Below the pieces are notes generated by a model that was not told where the DNA came from, did no database searches, and saw only the letters and a program-made list of their open reading frames with translations. From Chitinophagaceae bacterium (lineage in GTDB: Bacteria > Bacteroidota > Bacteroidia > Chitinophagales > Chitinophagaceae), in the NCBI GenBank assembly GCA_947447465.1, contig CANFKE010000021.1:1-64000 (forward strand): a stretch of 64,000 bases of DNA, in the 5' to 3' direction. A program made the position numbers and the translations under genes. The stretch's first letter is position 1; every line of letters starts with the position of its first letter. Below, piece by piece: positions 8,151 to 17,577 of this stretch.

Positions 8151-9992
8151 CTACTCTATCACCTCTTCCTTACCTTCCGCAGGCTGCTCATCTTCATGAA
8201 AATAAGACCATACAATGCGGGCTTTAGATGCGCCTACAACCCGCGTCAGCTCTCGCTCGGTAATGGTCTTTATATTTTTGACAGATCGGAATTCCTTCAG
8301 CAGATCTGTTGCCGTCTTTTCTCCGATACCCGGAATGCCTTCCAGATCATTTTTAATAGTACCCTTACTGCGCACCTGCCTGTGAAAGGTGATACCAAAA
8401 CGATGTACTTCATCTCTTATGCGGCGTATGAGTAAATGGGCAGGGTTATCGTAAGGGAGCTGTAACGGCTCACTGTCGCCGGGGAAGAATATAGACTCCT
8501 CTCTCTTGGCCAATCCCACTATAGCCATACGGCCAATGAGCCCTAACCTTTCTATGCTCTCCATTGCCGCACCCAGCTGTCCTTTACCTCCGTCAATGAT
8601 CACCAGTTGCGGTAACGGCTGATTGTCTTCACTCAGCTTCTTATATCTGCGGTAAACGATCTCACTCATAGACGCAAAGTCGTTGATACCTTCTACCGTC
8701 TTGATATGAAAATGACGATAGTCCTTCTTAGAAGGCACCCCTTCTTTAAAGCATACCATTGCGGCCACAGGGTAAGCCCCCTGAAAGTTAGAGTTATCAA
8801 AACATTCTATGTGCATAGGTAGTTCGGTCAGCTGCAACGATTCCTGCATCTCTGCCAATACATTCAGCGTCTGGTTCTTAGTGGCCTGCGTCAGCATCAA
8901 TGCATCTTTCCTGCGCATCTCCTGCAGGAATATTTCGGCATTCTTGATACCAAGATCCAGCAATTGCTTTTTATCTCCCGCCTTGGGAATAGTTACTTTA
9001 ATATTCGGATCTGTAACATTGACCATTATAGGCACTATTACCTCCTTTGCATTGCTCTGAAAAGTGTCGCGAAGATTGTCAAGTGCCAGAGACAGTACAT
9101 CCTCTTCCAACTCATCTACCTTCTTTTCTATCTGCAAGGTCTTGGTATGTATAATGCTGCCTTGCGAAAGCATCATATAATTGACGTAGAAGTAATTATC
9201 ATCGCTGAGTATGCAGGCGATATCTGCATTATTGAGATGCGGATTGACAATGATAGACTTACTCTGGTAATTGAGCAGTGACTCTATTTTCAGTTTCATC
9301 ATCTGCGCCTTTTCAAATTTCATCTCTGCGGCATACTCGTTCATCTCTACCTTCAGCGCCTTTATCACATCCCCTATATTGCCCTTCAATACATGACGCA
9401 CATGCTGCAACTTTTCATTGTAATCTTCAAGGGTCTGCAAACCCTCGCATGGTCCTTTACAATTACCTATATGGTATTCCAGACATACCTTAAATTTTCC
9501 TTTGGCAATATTGGCCTGTGTAAGATTGAGACTACAGGTACGTAACGGAATGTTCTGCTTTACGATCTCCAATAACTCTTTTACCCTAAAAACGCCCGTA
9601 AATGGCCCCAGATATTCTGACCCGTCGCGTATAAGCCTCCGCGTAAGGAACACACGCGGGAAAGGCTCTTTTTTGATAACGATATACGGATAGGTCTTAT
9701 CGTCTTTAAGATCGATATTGAAGCGCGGCTGATAATGCTTGATGAGCGAATTCTCCAGCAGAAAAGCATCATGCTCAGAGTCTGTGACCGTAAAATCTAT
9801 TGAATGGATAAGAGATACCAGCTTGCGGGTCTTGTAATTATCTACTGTCTTATTGAAGTAAGAACTTACCCTCTTACGCAGATCTTTGGCCTTACCAACA
9901 TACAACAATGTTTTCTCGCGGTCATAATATTTATAACAGCCCGGCTGGTGCGGGATGGTGGGCATCAATTCGCTGAATTCCTGTTTCGTCAT
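8151..9992 (-). CDS. uvrC: Excinuclease ABC subunit C
   Basis: UvrC makes the dual incisions in nucleotide excision repair with UvrB. The 613-residue protein has the full layout: GIY-YIG nuclease (GCYKYYD and LLYVGKAKDLRKR, residues 18-41) for the 3' cut, four cysteines at 153, 170, 178 and 182 in the spacing of the reported iron-sulfur cluster, the UVR helix pair that binds UvrB (about 211-241), the RNase H-like nuclease with ECFDNSN (396-402) and IDGGKGQL (466-473) for the 5' cut, and a helix-hairpin-helix DNA-binding end (LEGIPGIGEKT, 550-560). It lies 27 bases downstream of an unknown lipoprotein gene on the same strand. Confidence 0.96.
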   Translation of the reverse strand: MTKQEFSELMPTIPHQPGCYKYYDREKTLLYVGKAKDLRKRVSSYFNKTVDNYKTRKLVSLIHSIDFTVTDSEHDAFLLENSLIKHYQPRFNIDLKDDKTYPYIVIKKEPFPRVFLTRRLIRDGSEYLGPFTGVFRVKELLEIVKQNIPLRTCSLNLTQANIAKGKFKVCLEYHIGNCKGPCEGLQTLEDYNEKLQHVRHVLKGNIGDVIKALKVEMNEYAAEMKFEKAQMMKLKIESLLNYQSKSIIVNPHLNNADIACILSDDNYFYVNYMMLSQGSIIHTKTLQIEKKVDELEEDVLSLALDNLRDTFQSNAKEVIVPIMVNVTDPNIKVTIPKAGDKKQLLDLGIKNAEIFLQEMRRKDALMLTQATKNQTLNVLAEMQESLQLTELPMHIECFDNSNFQGAYPVAAMVCFKEGVPSKKDYRHFHIKTVEGINDFASMSEIVYRRYKKLSEDNQPLPQLVIIDGGKGQLGAAMESIERLGLIGRMAIVGLAKREESIFFPGDSEPLQLPYDNPAHLLIRRIRDEVHRFGITFHRQVRSKGTIKNDLEGIPGIGEKTATDLLKEFRSVKNIKTITERELTRVVGASKARIVWSYFHEDEQPAEGKEEVIE

Positions 9993-10019
9993 ATGATCGT
10001 TCCTGTCCTTCCCCTCCGG

Positions 10020-10601
10020 CTATCGTATCGCATCGTACTGTACTATCTTATCTTTCTTGCCACCTACCAGTGGTTCTACTATTTCGTGTACCTGTATGGT
10101 CTTTAATGGCGTATAGAGCAATTTTTGTTTGGTCTCACCCAGTATTGTCTTCTTATATGTCTCTATATATACCCCTCTCACCTTCATGGTATTTATATCC
10201 ATGGTCAGCAACAACTTCTGCACGAACATATCCGGTTTGTTGGCCACATACATAAAGTCATGTGTGTTATCCAATTCGTCATCAAACTGACTGAAAGTGT
10301 ACTTGTTCAGGTATTTTCTATCACTGATGTCTGTAGCGATGAACGGCCCCAATACTGCCGGCCAATCCATTTGCTCCGCATTGGTCATACCGGTATCTAC
10401 CTTTCCGTTCTCTTTGACCGTTTTTTTGAATGCTACAGGCTCTCCGGCATGTGATTGCCACTCATCAATGATATATTGGTTGATAGAAAAATAGTTGCCT
10501 TTTATATCTGTAAGCACATCCATCTGCGTCCTTTCTTTACAGGAAGAGAATAAGAATACAAGCGCAATGCAGCCGATAAAATACTTTGAGATTATTTTCA
10601 C
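10020..10601 (-). CDS. Unknown lipoprotein upstream of uvrC
   Basis: A 193-residue protein with a clear lipoprotein signal peptide (lipobox FSSC, Cys21) and no recognised domain. The mature part is rich in polar residues with regular hydrophobic spacing, consistent with a beta-rich fold, and has a central DTGMTNAEQMDWPAVLGPF segment. A TAAATTTA element ten bases before the ATG is close to the -7 consensus. It probably shares a transcript with uvrC (27-base gap), although a functional link to repair is unlikely. Confidence 0.75.
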   Translation of the reverse strand: MKIISKYFIGCIALVFLFSSCKERTQMDVLTDIKGNYFSINQYIIDEWQSHAGEPVAFKKTVKENGKVDTGMTNAEQMDWPAVLGPFIATDISDRKYLNKYTFSQFDDELDNTHDFMYVANKPDMFVQKLLLTMDINTMKVRGVYIETYKKTILGETKQKLLYTPLKTIQVHEIVEPLVGGKKDKIVQYDAIR

Positions 10602-10700
10602 AGGGTAAATTTATGATTAATTGCTTAATGGCTCAATAGCCCGTTAGCTCAATTTTTCAAAAGTAAGCCAACGGCTCCATTACATTACACTATTCCATAC

Positions 10701-11288
10701 CTAATTCAGTTGCGGATCTATAGGCATATTGGCAAGGAATGAATAATTGCTGCCCAAACTACTTATGGCCTGCTTCCATACAAGATGTGGCTCTGTCTCG
10801 AACAGCAATTGCTCCGTCGCAGCACCTACCAACCACGAATTTTCTGTCATTTCCCTATCCAACTGCCCTTCAGACCAACCGGAATAACCCATGAACAACC
10901 GTAGGTCCTGCTCCTTATAATTTCCTTCTCTGGCTATTTCCTTCAATGTTTCGTAGCTGCCACCCCAGTAAACACCGGGCGCCACAGGCATTCCGCCCAA
11001 CACTTCGGGCATACGATGCAGAATATGTAAAGTATCCGGCTGCACAGGACCTCCCTGGTAGATTGCCAGTGGCGGCATAAATAGTAACTGATCTGTCAAC
11101 AGATCGCCAAGAGTAAGTGCTGACGGCTGATTAAGTATGAACCCCATAGTACCCTCCTCACCGTGCTCGCAAAGAAAAACAACAGATCGGGAAAAATCCG
11201 GGTCGCTCAGAAATGGAGCGGCAATAAGCAATTTGCCTTTGGCCGGCGGTATTTGGGGCGCTCTATCATTGGGGTAAATAAAATCCAT
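10701..11288 (-). CDS. yqgE: YqgE/AlgH family protein
   Basis: A 195-residue UPF0301 (YqgE/AlgH) protein; the biochemical role of the family is not settled. The hallmark GKLLIAAPFLSDPDFSRSVV (18-37) with FLCEH, TMGFILNQP and YQGGPVQPDTL are all present. The start at 11288 (ATG, giving MDFIYPND) is preferred over a frame extension of 16 residues, because a bipartite promoter (-33 TTTG, N19, TACATTTA) sits five bases upstream of it. Two palindromic arms flank that promoter, hinting at repressor control. Confidence 0.9.
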   Translation of the reverse strand: MDFIYPNDRAPQIPPAKGKLLIAAPFLSDPDFSRSVVFLCEHGEEGTMGFILNQPSALTLGDLLTDQLLFMPPLAIYQGGPVQPDTLHILHRMPEVLGGMPVAPGVYWGGSYETLKEIAREGNYKEQDLRLFMGYSGWSEGQLDREMTENSWLVGAATEQLLFETEPHLVWKQAISSLGSNYSFLANMPIDPQLN

Positions 11289-11293
11289 AATGA

Positions 11294-11324
11294 TAAATGT
11301 AATACATGACGTAGTGATTTCAAA
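11294..11324 (-). promoter_or_regulatory. yqgE promoter
   Basis: On the minus strand TTTG (11321-11324) is followed after 19 bases by TACATTTA (11294-11301), one base from TAnnTTTG. The element ends five bases before the yqgE ATG. Confidence 0.55.
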
Positions 11325-11339
11325 ATACCGCGTCATGTA
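11303..11339. promoter_or_regulatory. Inverted repeat overlapping the yqgE promoter
   Basis: TACATGACG (11303-11311) and CGTCATGTA (11331-11339) are perfect 9-bp arms separated by 19 bases, one arm in the promoter spacer and one just above the -33 element. The layout suits a dimeric regulator; the alternative is a terminator for the upstream minus-strand gene, but there is no T-run. Confidence 0.45.
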
Positions 11340-11372
11340 ATAAAGTTAAAGTACAAGTACCACCGGAAAATA

Positions 11373-12272
11373 TTATTTATCCTTCAGAAACTTATCCATT
11401 TCCTCTCTGTAGTTCTTCATGGTCAATTTCTGTTTTACCTGTTTGAAATTGCCCTTATCGGTGGTTTTGCTGTAGGCCCATTGCGCAAATTCAGCCTTAG
11501 AACTTTCAAAACTGAAACAATCCATCAAAGACATCACCTGAGCAGTTGTCAGCGACGCTTTCTGCAACACCTCCTTAGCTGTGTTCATTTTTTCAGTATC
11601 TGTGGTCTTTGCATTTATCTTAGCTTTCAGCTTATCGGTCTTTGCTTCAACAGTTTTAGTGGTTTTAGTGGTTTTTGTTGCTTTCTTTGCCGCAGCTTCC
11701 TCTCCCTCATCCAATGAGACCGGAGATGCCACCGGAGTACCTTCAGGCAAAGGGGTCACAGACGTATTATCAGGCACTGTATTGTTCTGATTGGTGTTGC
11801 TCTGTGTATTATTATACGTGTCATAATTATTAGCTGAAGCCGGCGGAGGTGTATTGTTATCAGTGCGGGTATCATAATTATTCAGGTTGTAATTATTGTA
11901 TCCTTGCGCTTCTGTTGGTTGATTGCCCTGCGCTGCATCCATGCTCATCTCTGTAATAGCAGCTTCACGCGAAAGTGGGTTTACAGTACATATGGTAGCC
12001 ACTCCGGAGCGGGTCTTGATATTTCCCTCCCAGATGATGCCATCTCCCCTGCGGCCATGTGACAGCGTTTCTGAAACATATACCACTACATAGTGACGCC
12101 CCCTCGGCAGGTCATTCACAGTGATCGACTCTCCCGATTTACGAAAATGGCGGCCATCTACCGATACACTGATCAGTCTTCTGTCGGTAAGACTTACCTT
12201 AAGTAATGACTGCGCGAAAGAAGGAATTATTCCCGCTACCAATACAAGCAATGTGCTGAATATCTGTTTCAT
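11373..12272 (-). CDS. DUF4476 domain secreted protein
   Basis: A 299-residue exported protein with signal peptide ending SFAQ (about residue 21). Three parts are visible: an N-terminal beta domain (about 22-105, with LPRGRHYVVVYV), a low-complexity Asn/Tyr/Thr/Asp-rich linker (about 120-175) followed by a Lys/Thr-rich stretch, and a C-terminal helical DUF4476 domain (about 228-297, LMDCFSFESSKAEFAQWAY). DUF4476 is a Bacteroidota domain of unknown function. The linker suggests the two folded domains are held apart, for instance across the periplasm. Confidence 0.8.
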   Translation of the reverse strand: MKQIFSTLLVLVAGIIPSFAQSLLKVSLTDRRLISVSVDGRHFRKSGESITVNDLPRGRHYVVVYVSETLSHGRRGDGIIWEGNIKTRSGVATICTVNPLSREAAITEMSMDAAQGNQPTEAQGYNNYNLNNYDTRTDNNTPPPASANNYDTYNNTQSNTNQNNTVPDNTSVTPLPEGTPVASPVSLDEGEEAAAKKATKTTKTTKTVEAKTDKLKAKINAKTTDTEKMNTAKEVLQKASLTTAQVMSLMDCFSFESSKAEFAQWAYSKTTDKGNFKQVKQKLTMKNYREEMDKFLKDK

Positions 12273-12341
12273 ATTATATTATCTGTTATTACACTTTCGG
12301 TATCACCCTATATCCGTATCTCAATTGTCGTGCCATTTTTT

Positions 12342-13082
12342 TTATGGTTGCAGCAGCAATGCGCACAGTATTCCTGCCGACACTCCTGCATTTAGCGACT
12401 CAGCGCCACCTCCTCTCGGTATCATCACCTTCTGTGTTGCCTCTGCCAACACACTCGCCGACACACCTTTCGATTCATTACCTATGACCAGGATACCTGC
12501 CGCCGGTTTAGCAGTAGTATATATATTTTCTCCGTCTAGGGTAGCCGCTATAACGGGTATCTTACTGTTGCTTAAAAATGTTTTGAGATCGGTCTCATAG
12601 AGATTCACCCTTAGATGGCCTCCCATAGAAGATTGTACCACCTTAGGATTATATACATCCACACAACCCTCCCCGCATACCACATGATCTATACCAAACC
12701 AATCTGCTATACGGATGATCGTACCCATATTACCCGGATCCTGAATATTATCCAATGCCAGACACCACTCCGTCATATCTTTCAATTCAGGCATATCTCG
12801 TTTATATACTACCAGCAATACCTGATTAGGTGTAGATAAGGTGGATACAGATAACAATTCATGTTCATCTGCTATATGTAGTTCTGCCTCAGGATGATCG
12901 GCTATCAGGTGGTGATGACCATCAACCCATAATTGTGTAGCAACAATTTTTTGAATACGGGCATCACTACGCAGCCATTCCTCAGCTATCTTCGCACCCT
13001 CGGCGATAAATACTTTATGCTCGTTCCTGAATTTCTGGTGGGTTAACGAACGAATATATTTACTTTGTGTTTTGGATAACAT
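12342..13082 (-). CDS. TrmH/SpoU family RNA 2'-O-methyltransferase
   Basis: A 246-residue SPOUT methyltransferase that should methylate a ribose in rRNA or tRNA using S-adenosylmethionine. An N-terminal RNA-binding part (1-100, YIRSLTHQKFRN) precedes the trefoil-knot domain with motif 1 NIQDPGNMGTIIR (112-124), motif 2 VIGNESKGVS (199-208) and motif 3 IPRGGGAESLNAGVSAGILC (221-240). This architecture fits 23S rRNA Gm-type enzymes, but the exact target cannot be assigned. It is divergent from the TamA-like gene, a neighbourhood I recall from other Bacteroidota. A TAGTTTTG element lies seven bases before its ATG. Confidence 0.9.
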   Translation of the reverse strand: MLSKTQSKYIRSLTHQKFRNEHKVFIAEGAKIAEEWLRSDARIQKIVATQLWVDGHHHLIADHPEAELHIADEHELLSVSTLSTPNQVLLVVYKRDMPELKDMTEWCLALDNIQDPGNMGTIIRIADWFGIDHVVCGEGCVDVYNPKVVQSSMGGHLRVNLYETDLKTFLSNSKIPVIAATLDGENIYTTAKPAAGILVIGNESKGVSASVLAEATQKVMIPRGGGAESLNAGVSAGILCALLLQP

Positions 13083-13089
13083 AGTGTTG

Positions 13090-13097
13090 CAAAACTA
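13090..13097 (-). promoter_or_regulatory. TAnnTTTG element of the RNA methyltransferase gene
   Basis: TAGTTTTG on the minus strand ends seven bases upstream of the ATG at 13082, predicting an mRNA leader of only a few bases. Confidence 0.5.
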
Positions 13098-13190
13098 TTG
13101 TTTAATTTGGGCAAAATAAACGAAACCCATTTTACAGCACGGTATTTGCTGGAATGTTGAACAGACAATCATTGAATTTTGATAAACGGA

Positions 13191-15602
13191 ATGAACTGTA
13201 AGGTGATATCTTCTTATAAATTGGTTACCATAGTACTGCTGCTGGCGGTATGGTTGGCAACTGGTTGCAGCAGCACCAAACACATTCCCGAAGGACAACA
13301 CCTGCTGCGCAGCAATCGCGTAAAACTGAAAAGCGATGTTGTCATCTATAATAAAGGAGAGATAAAAGATAATCTGGCACACCTGGTGGCTCAGAGACCC
13401 AACACTTATTCAGCTCAGGGTACTATCCCTTTCAAACTCTGGTATTATAACTTCAGGTATAATAAAATGAAAGACCTGCCTGACAGCTTATTACCCAAAA
13501 CAAAGGAAAGACCCGTATTGCTCGACACAACCAACATACCCAAGAGCATTCAGAATATGAGGTCATACCTCTTCAATCAGGGATTTTTTTATGCCAAGAT
13601 CACCGACTCTATTACCTACAAACACAAAAAGGCATACGTTACCTACAACGTAAATACCGGCAATAATTATCTCATCAACCGAATTCATCTCGACATTGAT
13701 GACAGTAGTATCAAAAAACTGGTCAGCCAGAATATGGTCGCTTCCGGACTAAAGAAGAACAAAGCTTTTACTTACGTTCTGCTGGATGATGAACGAAGCA
13801 GACTTTCTACCCTCATCAGAAATAACGGGTATTACCAGTTCTCGCAGGATAACATCCGCTTTGAGATAGATACTATGGACAAAGAGTTCTTCAGAGATGT
13901 AGAGAACCCTCTGGAAAACGCCATCAACTTCATCTCCTCTACGCGCACCAATAAGAAACCCACTATTGATATTTACGCCATTATTCGCACTGCCGAAGAT
14001 TCTGCCAATGTTCAGTTCACTTCAGGCAAGGTGACCGTTTACCCCGACTATGCCGGTGCTGAGGACAGGCTAAACTCGAACATGAGACATTATACTATCG
14101 ATAGTATACTCTTTAAGTATCACGATAATTATGTTCACGCCAAAGTAATTGCTGACAGAATATTTCTTGCTCCGGGAAAAAAATTCTCTCAGTCCGACTA
14201 CGACAAAACCATAGTATCACTCAATGAACTGGGTATTTTTCAATACATACGCGTTCAGACCTACGAGAACCTCAAAGACAGTACCCTCAGCTATAATATA
14301 TACCTCAATAAGAATAAAAAACACGACATCAATATCAACAGCGATGTTACCAGTGGTTCTACCTACCAATTCGGCATGTCTGGCGGACTGAGTTTCAGAG
14401 ATAAGAATTTCGCCAAAGGCGCCAATCTGCTGCTCGTATCTCTCAATGGGGGTATTGAATACAATTACAACGATAAAACAGGTCGAGAATTCTTTGATCA
14501 CTTCTCCCTGCTGACTCGTTATTATGGTATCAACGCCAGTATTGACTTCCCAAAATTTGTAGCACCGGTATCATCCCGCTTATTCGGCAACTCCAGCTTG
14601 CCGCATACGATCATTACAGGTGGAGCCAATGTCATTGAGCGGGTGCAATATTTTACGCTGGTCAATAGCAGCGCCTATTTCAAATACAACTGGCGCGAAT
14701 CAAGAGCTTCTACCTGGGAGTTTGCTCCGGCGTTTGTCAATATCATCAGACTACCGGTAAAATCACAGCTTTTTCAGGACAGGCTCAATAGCAATGCCTA
14801 CCTCCGAGACAGCTATAAAGAAGTATTTATTGAAGGGGAGAACATCACCTACACTTACAACAACATTGAACGCAAACTGGGTAAGAACTACTTCCGGTTA
14901 AAGATAGGACTGGAAGAGGCAGGCGGTGTATTGGGGGCCGTAAACTCTCTGGGATATGCGCTCAACGACCTCTTCAGAATTAAATATGCCCAGTATGGCA
15001 AACTCGATTTTGATGCACAACGGTTCATCACACTCCCTCACTCCATTTTTGCACTCCGCCTGTATGGTGGCATCGGTGTTCCATACGGACAATCTGATGT
15101 ATTGCCCTACGTAAAACAGTTTTATGTAGGCGGACCCTACAGCCTCAGAGGCTGGAGGATCCGCACATTAGGGCCTGGCAGCTCTTTCGACAGTTCCCTA
15201 CTCACCCAATCCAACGCTCTGGATCGCACAGGAGATATTAAACTGGAACTCAACGGAGAATATCGCTTCCCCATCTTGCCATTGTTCGCAGGCACAGTAA
15301 AAATGAATGGTGCTTTGTTTGCAGATGCAGGCAATATTTGGCTGGCAAAAAAAGATAATGCCTATGAGAATGGAGAATTTCAGTTAAGCCGCCTCGGCCA
15401 CGACATCGCTATGGACATTGGTGCGGGCACCCGATTCGAGATAGCCTCTTTTATTACGCTGAGAATGGACGTGGCCATGCCTATCAAAAAACCTTACATC
15501 AGCAGCAATAATGGCTGGGTACTCAACCAGATTGATCTCGGCGACTCTAAATGGCGATCCAACAATGTGGTAGTAAATATTTCTATCGGATATCCTTTCT
15601 GA
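13191..15602 (+). CDS. BamA/TamA family outer membrane lipoprotein
   Basis: An 803-residue Omp85-superfamily protein, likely helping insert or translocate outer membrane proteins. It differs from BamA in having a lipoprotein signal (LATGC, Cys26) followed by SSTKHIPEGQHLL, as in the Bacteroidota TamL-type group. The middle contains POTRA-like repeats (roughly 90-390), and the C-terminal half is a 16-strand-type barrel with the conserved LRGW motif (in YVGGPYSLRGWRIR) and a terminal aromatic residue (GYPF). Start at ATG 13191; a TTG twelve bases earlier is less likely. The TATA-like GAATTTTG upstream is a weak promoter match. It is divergent from the RNA methyltransferase gene. Confidence 0.9.
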   Translation: MNCKVISSYKLVTIVLLLAVWLATGCSSTKHIPEGQHLLRSNRVKLKSDVVIYNKGEIKDNLAHLVAQRPNTYSAQGTIPFKLWYYNFRYNKMKDLPDSLLPKTKERPVLLDTTNIPKSIQNMRSYLFNQGFFYAKITDSITYKHKKAYVTYNVNTGNNYLINRIHLDIDDSSIKKLVSQNMVASGLKKNKAFTYVLLDDERSRLSTLIRNNGYYQFSQDNIRFEIDTMDKEFFRDVENPLENAINFISSTRTNKKPTIDIYAIIRTAEDSANVQFTSGKVTVYPDYAGAEDRLNSNMRHYTIDSILFKYHDNYVHAKVIADRIFLAPGKKFSQSDYDKTIVSLNELGIFQYIRVQTYENLKDSTLSYNIYLNKNKKHDININSDVTSGSTYQFGMSGGLSFRDKNFAKGANLLLVSLNGGIEYNYNDKTGREFFDHFSLLTRYYGINASIDFPKFVAPVSSRLFGNSSLPHTIITGGANVIERVQYFTLVNSSAYFKYNWRESRASTWEFAPAFVNIIRLPVKSQLFQDRLNSNAYLRDSYKEVFIEGENITYTYNNIERKLGKNYFRLKIGLEEAGGVLGAVNSLGYALNDLFRIKYAQYGKLDFDAQRFITLPHSIFALRLYGGIGVPYGQSDVLPYVKQFYVGGPYSLRGWRIRTLGPGSSFDSSLLTQSNALDRTGDIKLELNGEYRFPILPLFAGTVKMNGALFADAGNIWLAKKDNAYENGEFQLSRLGHDIAMDIGAGTRFEIASFITLRMDVAMPIKKPYISSNNGWVLNQIDLGDSKWRSNNVVVNISIGYPF

Positions 15603-15621
15603 TGTCTGTTACTGCATTCGC

Positions 15622-16047
15622 TTATGGATGGCTCACCTTCTGTCCGCTCGAGTGGAAGAGGTCCATATCATATTTCACCTTCTTCAGGTACAGATTTTTT
15701 GCAGCTATAGTATCCCACGGGGTATTATTGTCTATTAACGACCCGTCAAAAAAATAGTAATAATAGGCATGATACTTGGCTCCGGCTATCTGGCTTTCCC
15801 AACAATAGGAGAGCTCTTCATGATGCACGGTATTGACACCCACCCTGTTCTCAGCTCCGCGTAGTTTTAAATTAGGATCCTGTGTGCCGGTCAGGGAAGA
15901 ATCTTCCGTCCTAAAAAAATAGATCGTCGAAGAGGACCTGTTCACTACATCTATACTATGATGACAATTAGCAGAATCTTTATAACACTTCATAGATGTT
16001 GTGGTAAAGAACAGAATAATGACAATGGGTAAATAGATCTTCTTCAT
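15622..16047 (-). CDS. Unknown secreted protein
   Basis: A 141-residue protein with an N-terminal hydrophobic signal (residues 4-17) ending in TTSMKCYKD. The Cys could be a lipobox cysteine, but the -3 to -1 residues do not fit the consensus well. The mature region has four Cys and a YHAYYYYFFDGSLID aromatic patch. No family is recognised. It is convergent with the TamA-like gene, 19 bases apart, with no hairpin terminator seen between them. Confidence 0.65.
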   Translation of the reverse strand: MKKIYLPIVIILFFTTTSMKCYKDSANCHHSIDVVNRSSSTIYFFRTEDSSLTGTQDPNLKLRGAENRVGVNTVHHEELSYCWESQIAGAKYHAYYYYFFDGSLIDNNTPWDTIAAKNLYLKKVKYDMDLFHSSGQKVSHP

Positions 16048-16152
16048 GCTGCTTATGTTGTATAAATTATTGAGTTTGAAGCGAGGCTTTACAATATTAT
16101 TTTAAATCTTCGGCAAAATGCATACCAAATTAGCTAATAAATCCTTTTATCT

Positions 16153-16160
16153 TATCTTTG
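16153..16160 (+). promoter_or_regulatory. TAnnTTTG element of the arginase gene
   Basis: TATCTTTG ends six bases before the ATG at 16167. A TTG reading start at 16158 would lie inside the element and is therefore unlikely. Confidence 0.5.
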
Positions 16161-16166
16161 AACCCT

Positions 16167-17114
16167 ATGCGAAATATAAAGATCATAGAAGTAAGATCTG
16201 AAATAGGTGCAGGTACACGAGGTGCAAGCCTGGGTATCGATGCCATAAAAATAGCTGCGCTCGACTTTATGAGCAATCTGTTCGTGAATTTTCCATCAGA
16301 AGTGGTGGAGAATGAAAACAGGTTGTTATATGAGCCCGTAGCATCTCCTTATGCCAAGCGTATCACCGGCATACATACTATGTATGAAAGAGTTTCTAAT
16401 GCTGTTTGTGAAACAGTAAAATCAGGCCTTTTCCCACTGGTACTGGCGGGCGACCACAGCACCGCAGGTGCTACAATAGCAGGACTTAAAATGGCAAGGC
16501 CAAAACGCCGTCTGGGTGTAGTTTGGATCGATGCGCATGCCGACCTGCACTCTCCTTTCACCACGCCTTCAGGCAACATGCATGGCATGCCGCTTTGCGT
16601 GTCTCTGGCTGATGACAACAAGGAAAACCAGGTACATAACCCGGATCCGCAAACACTCGACTACTGGAAGAAGTTGAAAAATCTGGGTAAGATAGAACCT
16701 AAGATCTTGCCGGAGGATATCGTATTCATTGCCCTTCGCGACTTCGAAAAGGAAGAAGAGGCGATAATTAAGAAAGGTAACATAAAAGTAATTCCGGTAG
16801 CAGAAGTGCGCAGGAAAGGAATTGAGAACGTAGTTCGTCAGACATTCCTTCACCTGTCTAACTGCGATGATATTTATGTATCATTCGATGTGGATAGCCT
16901 TGATAGCTCTATAAGCCGCGGTACCGGCACACCGGTAAGCAATGGCCTTCGTGAGCGTGAAGCCGAAGATCTGATCGCATCTTTCATGCAGCATCACAAA
17001 ATTTGCTGCTTCGAAATTGCTGAAGTAAACCCAACACTGGATAAAGAAAACATGATGGCCGAAATAGCCTTTAATATCCTGCAGCGTGGTGTGAACCTGT
17101 TGTTGCTGAACTAG
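16167..17114 (+). CDS. Arginase/ureohydrolase family protein
   Basis: A 315-residue manganese-dependent ureohydrolase, probably arginase (arginine to ornithine and urea). Binuclear metal ligands are visible in GDHS (95-98, His97), WIDAHADLHSP (120-130: Asp122, His124, Asp126) and SFDVDSLDSS (239-248: Asp241, Asp243). SGNMHGMP (135-142) and the RGTGTPVSNGL loop (251-261) match arginases better than agmatinases. No urease or ornithine-using gene is adjacent, so substrate choice remains inferred. The gene stands alone with its own promoter and a downstream hairpin. Confidence 0.88.
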   Translation: MRNIKIIEVRSEIGAGTRGASLGIDAIKIAALDFMSNLFVNFPSEVVENENRLLYEPVASPYAKRITGIHTMYERVSNAVCETVKSGLFPLVLAGDHSTAGATIAGLKMARPKRRLGVVWIDAHADLHSPFTTPSGNMHGMPLCVSLADDNKENQVHNPDPQTLDYWKKLKNLGKIEPKILPEDIVFIALRDFEKEEEAIIKKGNIKVIPVAEVRRKGIENVVRQTFLHLSNCDDIYVSFDVDSLDSSISRGTGTPVSNGLREREAEDLIASFMQHHKICCFEIAEVNPTLDKENMMAEIAFNILQRGVNLLLLN

Positions 17115-17137
17115 AATGAATTTTAATCTTTTACTTG

Positions 17138-17170
17138 ACAAAACCATACCCACCCGGTGTGGTTTTGTCA
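17138..17170. terminator. Terminator between arginase and the sigma operon
   Basis: A 10-bp perfect inverted repeat GACAAAACCA (17138-17147) with TGGTTTTGTC (17161-17170) separates the convergent arginase gene and sigma operon and can act in both directions. Confidence 0.75.
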
Positions 17171-17183
17171 TTTATAACTTATT

Positions 17184-17567
17184 TCACGCCGTTTCTTTGG
17201 CCACCAGCACCACATCTTCATTTTCGTCATCATCCATTTCAAGAATCAATTCCCAATTTAATCGTCGCGCAATAGTACCAAGTAATTCCAGATATGGCGG
17301 TGGCGTGCCACTTACTTTCGACGTAACAACTACTATAAGATTGGTATTGATGTGTTCATTTTCTGCGCCATAGTTGCCGATAGTATCACATTTAACGCAC
17401 CTAATAGAGATGAAAGGTTCGTCCCCCTTGTTTACAAGATCATGCGACCCCTTTCTTTGGAGTACTCCTTGCTCATCAATGATGGTCATTAACTCTTCTG
17501 TCGCCCTCAACTCGCTATATGAAGCATTACCTCTTATTTCGTAATACCAATACCGGTCACTCCACAT
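17184..17567 (-). CDS. Unknown protein, last gene of the sigma operon
   Basis: A 127-residue cytoplasmic protein with no recognised family. It contains a CVKC pair (about 58-61) and an acidic EMDDDENED cluster near the C-terminus. It begins ten bases after the DinB-like gene stop and is the fourth gene of an apparent operon headed by an ECF sigma factor. The acidic patch and small size would suit a binding partner of a basic protein, but there is no direct evidence. Confidence 0.65.
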   Translation of the reverse strand: MWSDRYWYYEIRGNASYSELRATEELMTIIDEQGVLQRKGSHDLVNKGDEPFISIRCVKCDTIGNYGAENEHINTNLIVVVTSKVSGTPPPYLELLGTIARRLNWELILEMDDDENEDVVLVAKETA

Positions 17568-17577
17568 AACAATGTAT

